Shown: positions 1-8,404 of the stretch, one piece after another
Layout of the letters: each line of letters starts with the position of its first letter
Position numbering within the stretch: position 1 is the first letter of the stretch
Assembly (NCBI GenBank): GCA_964507325.1
Contig: CAZDQL010000015.1
Span: 25,583-89,582 of the forward strand
Direction of reading: 5' to 3'
DNA length: 64,000 nucleotides
DNA from: CAZDQL01 sp964507325
Lineage (GTDB): Bacteria; Planctomycetota; UBA1135; GCA-002686595
Notes under the pieces: generated by a model
The model's database searches: none
Seen by the model: only the letters and a program-made list of their open reading frames with translations
Told to the model about the DNA's origin: nothing
Made by a program: the position numbers and the translations under genes

Positions 1-402
1 GCCCCCGGCGACACCCCGGCGGTGATCGACGAGCTGCGCGCCAGCGCCGAGCGCGCGGAGCGGGAGCTCCTGGCCCTGCGCTCTGCGCTCGCGGAGCTGG
101 ATCCGGCGCTGGCGGTCAACCTCAAGCGCGCCGCGGACCAGGCGCGCAAGGCGATCGAGAAGGTGGCGGCCAAGGCGGAGCGGGTGCACGCCAACCGCAG
201 CGGCAAGGGGCGGCGCCACGTGCGACGCTTGAACAACACCCTCTTCCCGCGCGGCCAACCCCAGGAGCGCGTGCTCGGTCCCCTCGGACCGACGGCGCGC
301 TACGGGCGCGCCTGGGTCGAAGCTCTGTACGCGGACTTCCCGCCGGTCTGCAGCGAGCACTTGGCGATCCACCTGGAACTCAACGACGGAGAGAACGGAT
401 GA
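1..402 (+). CDS. bshC: Bacillithiol biosynthesis cysteine-adding enzyme BshC, C-terminal part
   Basis: The reading frame is open from the first base of the window, so the gene begins upstream and only about 133 C-terminal residues are visible. The segment has an alpha-helical, Ala/Glu/Lys-rich stretch followed by LFPRGQPQERV and a tail reading TARYGRAWVEALY. These are features of the C-terminus of BshC, which adds cysteine to glucosaminyl-malate in the last step of bacillithiol synthesis. The identification is strongly supported by context: the stop overlaps the start of bshB1 by 4 bases, and bshA lies two genes further on. A GTG at 22 is an internal codon, not the likely start. The catalytic part cannot be judged because it is outside the window. 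Confidence 0.82.
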   Translation, partial: APGDTPAVIDELRASAERAERELLALRSALAELDPALAVNLKRAADQARKAIEKVAAKAERVHANRSGKGRRHVRRLNNTLFPRGQPQERVLGPLGPTARYGRAWVEALYADFPPVCSEHLAIHLELNDGENG

Positions 403-1115
403 CCCTCGACGCTCTGGTGATCGCGGCCCACCCCGACGACGCGGAGATCTCGGTGGGGGGGACGATCCTGCGGCTGGTGCAGGCGGGGCGCCGCGTGGGC
501 GTGATCGACCTGACCCGCGGCGAGATGGGGACCCGGGGGGAGCGCGTCGACCGGGATCGGGAGACCGCCGCCGCGAGCGAGGTGCTCGGCCTGGCCGTGC
601 GGGAGAACCTGGACCTGCCGGACGGCCAGGTCGAGGCCACCCTCGCCGCCCGGGAGGCGCTGGCGGGGCGCATCCGCGCCCTGACTCCCGAGCTCCTCTT
701 GGCCCACCACACCGACGACCTGCACCCCGACCATCGGGTGGCGGGTGAGCTCGCCCGCCAAGCGTGGTACCTGTCGGGCTTGACGCGCATGGCGGAGCTG
801 GCGGGAGGGGCGCCCGCCCACCGCCCCGCGCGCATCCTGCACTTCCAGGGGCACGAGCCCTTCTCTCCGACCTTCGTGGTGGACGTGGGGCCGGTGTGGG
901 AGCTCAAGCGGGAGGCGGTCGAGGCCTACGCGTCCCAGCTGGCCCCCGCCCACGAGGGGGACGCGGGGGAGCACTTCCTCTTCGGCGCCGACATCCTGGA
1001 GCGCATGGAGACCAAGGCCCGCTTCTGGGGGGAGCGGATCGGGGTGCGCTACGGGGAGCCCCTGCTGCACCGGGGACCCCTCTCCCTGGACGACCCCCTG
1101 CTGGGTTGGCTCTAG
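399..1115 (+). CDS. bshB1: Bacillithiol biosynthesis deacetylase BshB1
   Basis: 238 aa, a normal length for the LmbE/PIG-L zinc deacetylase family. The N-terminus carries the metal motif AHPDDAEI (residues about 9-16), followed by a GGT and a DLTRGEMGTRG segment typical of BshB1. The second metal/catalytic motif, HHTDDLHPDH, is near residue 108. The family removes the acetyl group from GlcNAc-malate to give GlcN-malate, the substrate of BshC. The ATG at 399 overlaps the bshC stop, indicating translational coupling. Its presence between bshC and bshA makes the pathway assignment firm. The enzyme is cytoplasmic; no signal peptide is seen. Confidence 0.9.
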   Translation: MTLDALVIAAHPDDAEISVGGTILRLVQAGRRVGVIDLTRGEMGTRGERVDRDRETAAASEVLGLAVRENLDLPDGQVEATLAAREALAGRIRALTPELLLAHHTDDLHPDHRVAGELARQAWYLSGLTRMAELAGGAPAHRPARILHFQGHEPFSPTFVVDVGPVWELKREAVEAYASQLAPAHEGDAGEHFLFGADILERMETKARFWGERIGVRYGEPLLHRGPLSLDDPLLGWL

Positions 1116-1160
1116 GGAGGGGGGACAAGCGGTACACTGAGCGCCCTTCACCCACTGCCG

Positions 1161-2330
1161 ATGCGTCGAATCGCCATCATCAACCAGAAGGGCGGGGTCG
1201 GTAAGACCACCACCGCCGTCAACCTGGGCGCCGCCCTGGCCCGCTCGGGGCAACGGGTGGTGGTGATCGACATGGATCCCCAGGCGAACGCTTCCCTGCA
1301 TCTGGGGGAGGAGCTCGCCCCCGAAGAGCCATCCACGTATTCCGTCATGACCGCGGGGACGCCCCTGGAGGGCGCCCTGCGCCAGACCGCGACGCCGGGA
1401 CTCTCCATCCTGCCCTCGCACATCGACCTCTCCGGAGCGGAGCTCGAGCTGGCGAGCGCCTTCGGGCGGGAGACGATCCTGCGCGACGCCCTCGACGCAT
1501 GGGAGACGACGGCGCGCGCCAATGGGGGGGAGGACCCTGCAGACTGCGTTCTGATCGATTGCCCCCCGAGCCTGGGCCTGCTCTCCGTGAACGGGCTGGC
1601 GGCGGCGCGCGAGGTGCTGATCGTGCTGCAGACCGAGTTCTTCGCTCTGCAGGGGCTCTCGAAGTTGATCGAGGTGATCCAACTCCTGCAGCGGCGGATG
1701 AACCCCAGCCTGGAGATCACCGGAGTCCTGGCGTGCCTCTACGACGGGCGGCTGCGCCTGGCGCGCGAGGTGCTGGCGGAGATCCGCCGCCACTTCTCCG
1801 GTCAGGTCTACCGGACGGCGATCCGCTGCAACATCAAGCTCGCCGAGGCGCCGAGCCACGGGCGGACGATCTTCGAGTACGACCCGAGCTCCGCCGGGGC
1901 GCGCGACTACGAGCAGCTGGCGGCGGAGTACCTCGCCCGCGAAGGGGTGGTGGTTCCGGGGTCGGAGGCGGAGCCGGAGCCGGAGCCGGAGTCCGGCGTC
2001 GTGGTCGAGAGGGCACCGGCAGCAGGGGAAGCAGCGCAAGAGGCCAGGGGAGACGCCGCGGCGCTCGACCCTCCCGAAGAGGGTCCCGCTCTGGAGGAAC
2101 CGCCCCTCCCCGAGGCGGAGATCCCGCGGCCTGCCCCTCCGGATCTTGAAGAACCGGGGGAGGTTGCTGCCCAGATGCACCCCCAGCCGGCCCCCGAGGA
2201 GCCGGCGCCGAGCCCTCCGCCCCCCCCGCCCGAGCCGCGAGAGATGCCCGCGCCGAATCTCTCCGGACGTTGCGGTGAAGAACGGGTCCACATGCCCAGC
2301 CCGCTCGGCCCTCTGACCGGCCGCCAATAG
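1161..2330 (+). CDS. ParA/Soj-type ATPase with acidic, proline-rich C-terminal tail
   Basis: 389 aa. It begins MRRIAIINQKGGVGKTTT, the deviant Walker A of ParA/MinD ATPases (residues about 10-17, with the signature lysine at its start), followed by DMDPQANAS. A second catalytic segment, VLIDCPPSLGLLSVN, is near residue 130, and the rest of the first 265 residues is a normal Soj-like ATPase. The last 120 residues or so are low-complexity (repeated Glu-Pro, then Pro runs) and probably disordered. The gene sits between bshB1 and bshA, 45 bases after bshB1 and 17 before bshA. No ParB gene is visible in the window. It may act in origin segregation because it lies under 4 kb from dnaA, but that role is inferred. 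Confidence 0.88.
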   Translation: MRRIAIINQKGGVGKTTTAVNLGAALARSGQRVVVIDMDPQANASLHLGEELAPEEPSTYSVMTAGTPLEGALRQTATPGLSILPSHIDLSGAELELASAFGRETILRDALDAWETTARANGGEDPADCVLIDCPPSLGLLSVNGLAAAREVLIVLQTEFFALQGLSKLIEVIQLLQRRMNPSLEITGVLACLYDGRLRLAREVLAEIRRHFSGQVYRTAIRCNIKLAEAPSHGRTIFEYDPSSAGARDYEQLAAEYLAREGVVVPGSEAEPEPEPESGVVVERAPAAGEAAQEARGDAAALDPPEEGPALEEPPLPEAEIPRPAPPDLEEPGEVAAQMHPQPAPEEPAPSPPPPPPEPREMPAPNLSGRCGEERVHMPSPLGPLTGRQ

Positions 2331-2347
2331 GCCGCGCATAGAACACG

Positions 2348-3514
2348 ATGGGCTATTGCATGGAAGATCGGCTCAGTATCGGCCTGATTTGCCACCCCAC
2401 TTACGGGGGCTCGGGGGTGGTCGCGAGCGAGCTGGCCCTCTCCCTGGCGGAGGAGCAGCACTGCGTCCACCTCTTCTCCCACGAGGTCCCCCCGCGGCTC
2501 GCCCGTTCCTCGGGGCCGGTGGAGATGCACGTCGCCCAGGGGGTCCCCTACCCCCTCTTCCACTCCACTCCCCACGACCTGGCGATCGCCACGCGCATCC
2601 TCGAGCTGCACCGCGACCACGGCCTCGACCTCCTGCACGCGCACTACGCCCTGCCCCATGCCGTGACCGCCCTGATGGCGCGCCAGGCCGCGGCCTTGGA
2701 TGGATCCAAGCCCCCGCCCAAGGTGATCACCACCCTGCACGGCACCGACATCACCCTGGTGGGGAACGACCCCTCGTACGCGACCCTGACCCACTTCGCC
2801 CTGCGCTCCTCGGACGCCGTGACGGCGGTCTCCCCGGACCTGGCGCGGCGCACCGTGGAGAACTTCCCCTGCGGGTTGGACCTCGAAGAGATCGAGGTGA
2901 TCCCCAACTTCGTCGACCTGGAGCTCTTCCATCCCGACGCGGGGACGCGGCCGGAGGAGGAGCCGCCCACGGTGGTGCACGTCTCCAACTTCCGCCCGGT
3001 GAAGCGCGTGCCCTGGTTGGTGCGCGCCTTCGCCGAAGGGAGCGAGGGGATCCCGGCGCGGCTCGTCCTGGTGGGCGACGGTCCCGACCGCGTCGAGGCC
3101 CAGCGGTTGGCGAACGAGTTGGGGGTCGCGGAACGGGTGCGCTTTCTCGGCACTCGCGACGCCTTGCCGGAGCTCTTGGCGCCGGCCGACATCTACGCGC
3201 TCACCAGCAGCCAGGAGTCCTTCGGGCTCTCCGCCCTCGAGGCGATGTCCTGCGGCACGCCGGTCGTCGCCTGTGACGTCGGCGGAGTGAGCGGAGTGGT
3301 GGAGCACGGGGTGAGCGGCTTGCTCGTGCCCGGCGACGATCGCGGCGCTTTCGCCGCCGGCCTGCGTGAGCTGCTCACCGACCCCGCCCGCGCCGCGGCC
3401 TTCGGGAGCGCCGCGCGGCAACGCGCGGAGGTGCACTTCGCACGGCGTGAGATCGTGGCGCGCTACGAGGGCCTCTACCGTCGGGTGTGCGGCATCCCGC
3501 GCGCGGCCGGGTGA
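2348..3514 (+). CDS. bshA: N-acetyl-alpha-D-glucosaminyl L-malate synthase BshA
   Basis: 388 aa GT4-family GT-B glycosyltransferase. The N-terminal donor/acceptor loop CHPTYGGSGVVASELA, followed by LFSHEVPPRL, is highly characteristic of BshA, which joins GlcNAc from UDP-GlcNAc to L-malate in the first step of bacillithiol synthesis. The C-terminal domain has a VGDGPDR motif and the retaining-GT signature ESFGLSALE (E-x7-E) near residue 295. A second ATG lies 4 codons in, at 2360; either could be used. It is placed downstream of bshC, bshB1 and parA in the same direction, and the stop is 10 bases before the next gene. Confidence 0.9.
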   Translation: MGYCMEDRLSIGLICHPTYGGSGVVASELALSLAEEQHCVHLFSHEVPPRLARSSGPVEMHVAQGVPYPLFHSTPHDLAIATRILELHRDHGLDLLHAHYALPHAVTALMARQAAALDGSKPPPKVITTLHGTDITLVGNDPSYATLTHFALRSSDAVTAVSPDLARRTVENFPCGLDLEEIEVIPNFVDLELFHPDAGTRPEEEPPTVVHVSNFRPVKRVPWLVRAFAEGSEGIPARLVLVGDGPDRVEAQRLANELGVAERVRFLGTRDALPELLAPADIYALTSSQESFGLSALEAMSCGTPVVACDVGGVSGVVEHGVSGLLVPGDDRGAFAAGLRELLTDPARAAAFGSAARQRAEVHFARREIVARYEGLYRRVCGIPRAAG

Positions 3515-3524
3515 GGTCGGGCCG

Positions 3525-4682
3525 ATGCAGCGCGTTCACCTCGACCACAACGCGACCACCCCTCTGCGTCCGGAGGCGCGCGCCGCGTGGCTCGCGGCCC
3601 TCGACCGCCTGGAGGGCAACCCGTCGAGCGTCCACGCCGCCGGGCGCGCGGCCCGCGCCATGGTCGACGACGCGCGCGAGCGGATCGCGGCCGCGCTCGG
3701 GGTGCACGAAGAGGAGCTGATCTTCACCTCCGGCGGCACCGAGGCGAACAACCACGCCCTCTTCGGGGTGCTGCGCCCTCGCCCCGGAGCATCCCTGGTC
3801 ATCCCCGCGACGGAGCACGCCTCCGTCCTCGAGCCCGCCGAGCGCTTGCAGCGGGAGGGGCACCCCGTCCTGCGCGCGCCCGTCGACGGCGCCGGTCGCC
3901 CCGAGGTCGATGCGCTGCTCGAGGGGGCCGAGGGTGCGGCCCTGCTCTCGGTCTCCGCGGCCAACAACGAAGTGGGCACCCTGGGGCCGGTCGCGGAGGT
4001 GGGGGCCCGCCTCGCGGAGCGTTTCGGGCAGCGGCGCCCCCTCTTGCACTGCGACGCCGTGCAGGCCCTGGGTAGGGTCCCCGTTCTCCTGCGAGAGTGG
4101 GGGGTCGACCTGGCCTCCTTCTCGGCGCACAAGGTGGGGGGGCCCCTCGGGGTGGGTGTGCTCTTCCGTCGTGTAGGGGGCGCCCTCGAACCCTTGATGT
4201 GGGGTGGAGGGCAGGAGGGAGGAGCGCGACCCGGCACGGAGAACGCCCCTGCGATCGTCGGCGCAGCGGTGGCGATCGAAGCCGCCGAGGCGGAGCAGGC
4301 GCACTTTGCGAAACGGGCGCGCGCGCTGGCCACGCGCCTCTGGGGGGAGGTTCGCACCCTCTTGCCGAACGCTCGCCTGCTCGGACCGCCACTCGACGCG
4401 GGCGATCGCTTGCCGAACACCGTCGCCCTTCTCGTCAACGACATCGACGGGCGGGTGTTGGCGACGCGCCTCGACCTCGAAGGGCTGGAGGCGTCCACGG
4501 GCTCCGCGTGTGCGAGCGGCTCTCTCGAACCCTCGCACGTTCTGCGTGCGATGGGATTGGATGCGGAACAGGCGCGCCGCGGCCTACGCCTGTCGATCGG
4601 GTGGCCGACAACCGACAGAGATATCCACAGCGCTGTGGAGATCCTGTCGAGAACTTTTCTTTCCGCGCGTAAGTCCCGCTGA
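3525..4682 (+). CDS. Cysteine desulfurase (NifS/IscS class)
   Basis: 385 aa from the ATG at 3525 (MQRVHLDHNATTPL), a classic IscS/NifS start; an upstream in-frame extension to 3366 overlaps bshA and is not needed. PLP-enzyme landmarks include FTSGGTEANNHAL near residue 65, the Schiff-base lysine in SAHKVGGPLGVG near residue 200, and the active-site cysteine in STGSACASGS near residue 325. The enzyme turns cysteine into alanine and a persulfide for Fe-S clusters or tRNA thiolation. It follows bshA by 10 bases, so thiol and sulfur metabolism appear grouped. The last codons contain the perfect palindrome at 4624-4639. Confidence 0.9.
   Translation: MQRVHLDHNATTPLRPEARAAWLAALDRLEGNPSSVHAAGRAARAMVDDARERIAAALGVHEEELIFTSGGTEANNHALFGVLRPRPGASLVIPATEHASVLEPAERLQREGHPVLRAPVDGAGRPEVDALLEGAEGAALLSVSAANNEVGTLGPVAEVGARLAERFGQRRPLLHCDAVQALGRVPVLLREWGVDLASFSAHKVGGPLGVGVLFRRVGGALEPLMWGGGQEGGARPGTENAPAIVGAAVAIEAAEAEQAHFAKRARALATRLWGEVRTLLPNARLLGPPLDAGDRLPNTVALLVNDIDGRVLATRLDLEGLEASTGSACASGSLEPSHVLRAMGLDAEQARRGLRLSIGWPTTDRDIHSAVEILSRTFLSARKSR
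4624..4639. repeat. Perfect 16-bp palindrome with DnaA-box-like arms
   Basis: The sequence tccacagcgctgtgga is its own reverse complement. Read with its flank, the left arm is atatccaca (4621-4629), which matches the DnaA box TTATCCACA at 8 of 9 positions; the right arm gives a weaker reverse-orientation copy. It lies inside the 3' end of the cysteine desulfurase gene, about 500 bases before dnaA. It could bind DnaA and take part in dnaA autoregulation or origin function. This is inference from sequence alone. Confidence 0.4.
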
Positions 4683-5126
4683 GTCCCCGGCGTCTGTGTG
4701 GGGACCGTGAAGAGCGCGGCGTGTGCCGTTGACCGTCACCGGCAACTGCGGCATGATGGTGTGCACAACGAGTGGATGGCCCGACAGGAGGCTGCAGGAG
4801 GTCAAGGCGTCTCAAAGGCGTCGGAAACGGGAGCGGTGGGAACCACCCGCATGTGGGCTCAGGGATCGAGAATCATCAGGAAGCCGCCGCGCGACAACGC
4901 GCGCATCCCAACGTCAGCCCACTCTTCCATCAGTCCGACTTTGCCTCCCCCCCGCGCCTAGTTCCTTGCATTCCTGACGTGCTCCGATCGGCGCCAATCG
5001 CACGTTGTTGCCCCAGAAACCATAGTTGACGGCTGTCCTGCGTGGGTCTCACCGACCCCCTTCCCCCCACCCGCAGGTTCGGCCCCGTGCGGAGGAGGGG
5101 GGGCGAGACCCGCCACGCCCAACCCG
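4683..5126. other. dnaA upstream region, no gene
   Basis: These 444 bases hold no convincing coding sequence; short open frames here lack family resemblance. Visible structure is limited to a hairpin with a 6-bp cgcgcg stem and acaa loop (4888-4903), a near-perfect gcggtgg/ccacccgc inverted repeat near 4832-4850, and a tgtgcacaa 9-mer around 4760 that weakly resembles a DnaA box. It presumably holds the dnaA promoter, but no clear -35/-10 pair was found. Confidence 0.5.
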
Positions 5127-6932
5127 ATGCGAGAGTCGGACCACGCAACGGCGCCCTACGGCAACGCCCCGCGAGCGGAATCCCCAACGGGCAACCAGGC
5201 CGACGGGACTCCCCCGTCGGATTCGGTACCCGCAGAGGTGGACGCCCCCCACCCGCCGATCGCCGAGACCTTCGACGGCAACGGAGCGGAGACCGAAGTG
5301 CCCCAACCACAAGACGCAGCGGTTTCTGATCTGCAACCCGACTCCCTCGCGCAGTTGTGGCCTCGCTTGCAGGAGGCGCTCCAGCGCCGCGTCCAGCCCG
5401 AGCAGTTCGAGACGTGGTTCCGCCGCGCCGCCTTGGCGCGTCTGGACGAGCAGGAGCTGGTGCTCGCCGTCCAGAACAACTTCGCTCGGGAGTGGCTCGA
5501 GAGCTACTACCTCGAGACGATCGAACACGCCGTCCACGCCGTCCTGGGCCTGCGTCGCCGCATCCGCTTGACCGTCGATCCGGAGCTGGCGGTCCCCCGC
5601 AAGCCCTTCGCCGGCTCGCCGGGCGCGGACTGCGAGACCGGCCCCACCGAGGAAGGGGAGTCCGCCAGAGAGAGGTCCATCGAAGGAAGCGCTGGAGTGG
5701 GGTCGAGGCCCGACCCGACCGCACGGGGTGATCGCCCCCCCTTCGCTTCCCCGGACGTTCCTTCCGCTCCGACGGGGCCGGCTCCCGGGGCCGAGCGCCC
5801 CTTCGCCGCCTCCTCCAAGCGCGCACCCCTCGGAGGGGTCGGCGGGGGGCTCGGCTTCCGGCCGGGAGTGCGGCCGGGCGGAGGGCTGCTCTGGAACAGC
5901 GACGTCGTTCTGAACCCCAAGTACACCTTCGAGAACTTCGTCGTCGGTCCCTGCAACCGCTTCGGGCACGCCGCCGCCATGGGGGCCGGCGAACAGCCCG
6001 GCAGGCACTACAACCCCTTCTTCCTGCACGGCAACGTCGGCGTCGGCAAGACGCACCTCCTGCAGGCGGTCTGCTTCGCCATTCTCGAGCGCTGGTCCGA
6101 ATCGCGCATCCTCTACCTGTCCTGCGAGACCTTCGTCAATCACTTCATCGCCTCCCTCGAGAACGGCGACCTGACGGAGTTCCGCAACAAGTACCGCAAC
6201 GTCGACGTCCTGGTGGTCGACGACATCCACCTCCTGGCCAACAAGGAGCGCACGCAGGAGGAGTTCTTCCACACCTTCAATACGCTCTACAACGCCGGCA
6301 AGCAGATCGTCCTCTCCTCCGACTCTCCGCCCAAGGAGATCCCCACGCTCCAAGAGCGGCTGGTCTCGCGCTTCAAGTGGGGGATGGTCACGGAGATCGA
6401 GCCCCCCTGCTACGAGACGCGCATGGCGATCGTCAAGCGCAAGAGCCGGGAGCGCGGGCAGGAGGTCCGCGACGACGTCGCGCAGCTGGTGGCCGAGCAC
6501 ATCGACCAGAACGTGCGTGAGCTGGAGGGCGCCGTGACGCGCCTCTTGGGCTACTCGAGCTTGACCGGCAAGCCGGTGACCCCGGAGCTGGCGCGCGAGG
6601 CGCTCTCCGACATCCTCTACGTGCAGCGCGGCACGCCCACGATGGACGACATCATCTCGGCCGTCACGGAGCACTTCGCGGTCAAGCTCTCCGATCTGCA
6701 GTCGAAGAAGCGCACCAAGTCGATCGCCTACCCGCGCCAGGTCGCCATGTACCTGGCGCGCAAGATCACTCGTCACTCCCTGGAGGAGATCGGGGGCTTC
6801 TTCGGCGGCCGCGACCACTCCACCGTGCTGTACGGCGTGGACCGCATCACCGACCGCATGCAGTCCGACGAAGGCTGCCGAAACTCGGTCGAGAACCTCC
6901 TGGATCGTCTGCAGGATGCCCGGCTGGGGTGA
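5127..6932 (+). CDS. dnaA: Chromosomal replication initiator protein DnaA
   Basis: 601 aa. Domain I (about residues 74-140) reads LWPRLQEALQ...FETWF, the usual DnaA N-terminal fold. A long low-complexity linker, rich in Gly, Pro and Ser (about residues 145-250), replaces the usual short domain II and is the main reason the protein exceeds the common 440-470 aa. The AAA+ domain has Walker A GNVGVGKT (302-309) and Walker B VLVVDDIH (361-368). The C-terminal DNA-binding signature GGRDHSTVLYG starts at about residue 560. It opens oriC for replication. The start at 5127 is the first ATG that includes all of domain I; a further 70 residues precede domain I, so a later start is possible. It is followed by the candidate origin and dnaN. 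Confidence 0.97.
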   Translation: MRESDHATAPYGNAPRAESPTGNQADGTPPSDSVPAEVDAPHPPIAETFDGNGAETEVPQPQDAAVSDLQPDSLAQLWPRLQEALQRRVQPEQFETWFRRAALARLDEQELVLAVQNNFAREWLESYYLETIEHAVHAVLGLRRRIRLTVDPELAVPRKPFAGSPGADCETGPTEEGESARERSIEGSAGVGSRPDPTARGDRPPFASPDVPSAPTGPAPGAERPFAASSKRAPLGGVGGGLGFRPGVRPGGGLLWNSDVVLNPKYTFENFVVGPCNRFGHAAAMGAGEQPGRHYNPFFLHGNVGVGKTHLLQAVCFAILERWSESRILYLSCETFVNHFIASLENGDLTEFRNKYRNVDVLVVDDIHLLANKERTQEEFFHTFNTLYNAGKQIVLSSDSPPKEIPTLQERLVSRFKWGMVTEIEPPCYETRMAIVKRKSRERGQEVRDDVAQLVAEHIDQNVRELEGAVTRLLGYSSLTGKPVTPELAREALSDILYVQRGTPTMDDIISAVTEHFAVKLSDLQSKKRTKSIAYPRQVAMYLARKITRHSLEEIGGFFGGRDHSTVLYGVDRITDRMQSDEGCRNSVENLLDRLQDARLG

Positions 6933-7293
6933 GTCGCGGGCCCTCGGGGCGCCCTGGAGAACCCATGGGGGAAATGTGGGAAGACCGTCGGGAGCGGGGC
7001 CAGGGGATGCCCGTCTGGAGTGGACGCTCCGGGGGGAACTCAGCCCCCCCGGAACACCGCCCGAGCCCCCTCTGGACAGGTGTGCAAACCCGCCCCCTTC
7101 TAGACCGCCCATCCACAGCCGAAGTCTCCTTGTCCCCACCCTCCTCCCTGCTCCCAACTCTCGTAGAATCAACCCCTTACAACGACCGGTCTTCCGGTTG
7201 TCCCCAATCGACAGCCCCCTCTGTTAAGGAGAAGAATTTCTATCTAGGGGGACCAGGTGGACAAGCCGGACGGGACCGCTACCGGAGAAGTGC
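6933..7293. other. Candidate oriC in the dnaA-dnaN spacer
   Basis: This 361-base gene-free stretch contains a group of 9-mers close to TTGTCCACA, the form of the DnaA box favoured in GC-rich bacteria such as Streptomyces. They are TTGTCCCCA at 7130-7138 and 7198-7206, TTGTCCACC on the minus strand at 7256-7264, CCATCCACA at 7109-7117, and a weaker minus-strand copy at 7071-7079. The part around 7160-7250 is less GC-rich than its surroundings and could be the unwinding element. The sequence acaacgaccggtcttccggttgt (7179-7201) forms an imperfect hairpin. The position beside dnaA is the classical origin site. Function is inferred; no strand-skew calculation was possible. Confidence 0.6.
7028..7053 (+). 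terminator. GC-rich hairpin after dnaA
   Basis: A 9-bp perfect stem, tccgggggg paired with ccccccgga, closes an 8-base loop about 95 bases after the dnaA stop. There is no T run after it, so it may be a pause or a Rho-assisted terminator, or an origin structural element, rather than a standard intrinsic terminator. Confidence 0.4.
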
Positions 7294-8394
7294 ATGAAGG
7301 TCATCTGCGATCGTGAGAAGCTGCGAGACGGCTTGGCCATCGCCAACAACGTCGTGGCGGGGAAGCTCACCAAGCCCGTCCTCGAGAACCTCTGTCTGGT
7401 GGCCACCGACGACACCCTGGAGATCGTCGGTACCGACCTCGAGACGTCCCTGCGCTACCGTCTCGACGACGTGCAGGTCGAGGAGCCTGGGCCGGCGGTC
7501 ATCTCGGCCCGTGTCGCTCTCGACTTCGTGCGCGACCTGTCGGGCGAGACCGTCACCCTCGAGACCCGGGACGGCGAGTGCTCGATCACCAGCGGAGCGG
7601 ACGACTGCCAACTCGTGACCGTCGATCCGGACGAGTTTCCCGTGGTCTCCCGCTTCACGGACGAAGCCACCGTGTCGATGCAGGGGGGAAGCTTCCTGCG
7701 GCTCGTCCAGCAGACCGTATTCGCGGCTGCGCGTGAGCCCGGACGCTACGCCATGCACGGGGTGCTGGTCGAGATCGCCGACGACAACTTGAGGATGGTG
7801 GGCACCGACGGGCGGCGGCTGGCACACGCCTGCACGCCGATCGATGGATCCCAGTTCCAGGGCTCACCGTCGATCATCCCCACCAAGGGGCTGCAGCTTT
7901 TCGGTCGTGTGATCGCCGATCCCCTGGATCAGATCCGTCTGTCGATCAGCGACAACCAGATCGGGATGCAGACGCGCAATGCCGAGATCTTCGCGCGACT
8001 GATCGAAGGGGAGTTCCCGCGCTACGAGGCTGTCATCTCCAGCGATGCTGGGTACGTCATGGAGGCGGAACGAGAGCTCCTGGAGCGCAAGCTGCGCTTG
8101 GTCGCCAACGTCGCCGGGGACGAAGCGCGCGCGGTCAAGCTGAAGTTCAGCAAGGACACACTCGAACTCCAAGGGCAGGCGGTCGGTCGCGGCGCGGCCA
8201 CCGCTCACATGGAGGTCGGTTTCAAGGAGGACGAGGGCACCATCGCCTTCAACCCCGACTTCGTGTTGGACGGCCTGAAGTGCTCGCAGGAGGCGCAGAT
8301 CCGCCTCGAGTTCAACGACCGCGCCAGTCCCGGCAAGTTCCTGCTCGGGGAGAGCTTCGTCTACATCGTGATGCCCATCACGGTGGACCTGTGA
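7294..8394 (+). CDS. dnaN: DNA polymerase III beta subunit (sliding clamp)
   Basis: 366 aa, the standard clamp length, with three repeated clamp domains. It starts MKVICDREKLRDGLAIANNVV and ends FVYIVMPITVDL; the terminal MPI-hydrophobic pattern is typical of DnaN. An internal MHGVLVEI...VGTDGRRLA segment matches the second domain. The protein forms a ring on DNA and tethers polymerase III. A ggag-containing ribosome-binding site lies a few bases before the ATG. It follows dnaA across the candidate origin and is followed after 10 bases by the DUF721 gene. Confidence 0.96.
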   Translation: MKVICDREKLRDGLAIANNVVAGKLTKPVLENLCLVATDDTLEIVGTDLETSLRYRLDDVQVEEPGPAVISARVALDFVRDLSGETVTLETRDGECSITSGADDCQLVTVDPDEFPVVSRFTDEATVSMQGGSFLRLVQQTVFAAAREPGRYAMHGVLVEIADDNLRMVGTDGRRLAHACTPIDGSQFQGSPSIIPTKGLQLFGRVIADPLDQIRLSISDNQIGMQTRNAEIFARLIEGEFPRYEAVISSDAGYVMEAERELLERKLRLVANVAGDEARAVKLKFSKDTLELQGQAVGRGAATAHMEVGFKEDEGTIAFNPDFVLDGLKCSQEAQIRLEFNDRASPGKFLLGESFVYIVMPITVDL

Positions 8395-8404
8395 GCAGGG
8401 AGCG

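Noticed and set aside
300..2339. Long minus-strand frame opposite bshB1 and parA
   Set aside because: It is antisense to well-supported genes, with the Arg/Gly/Pro-rich look common in GC-rich shadow frames.
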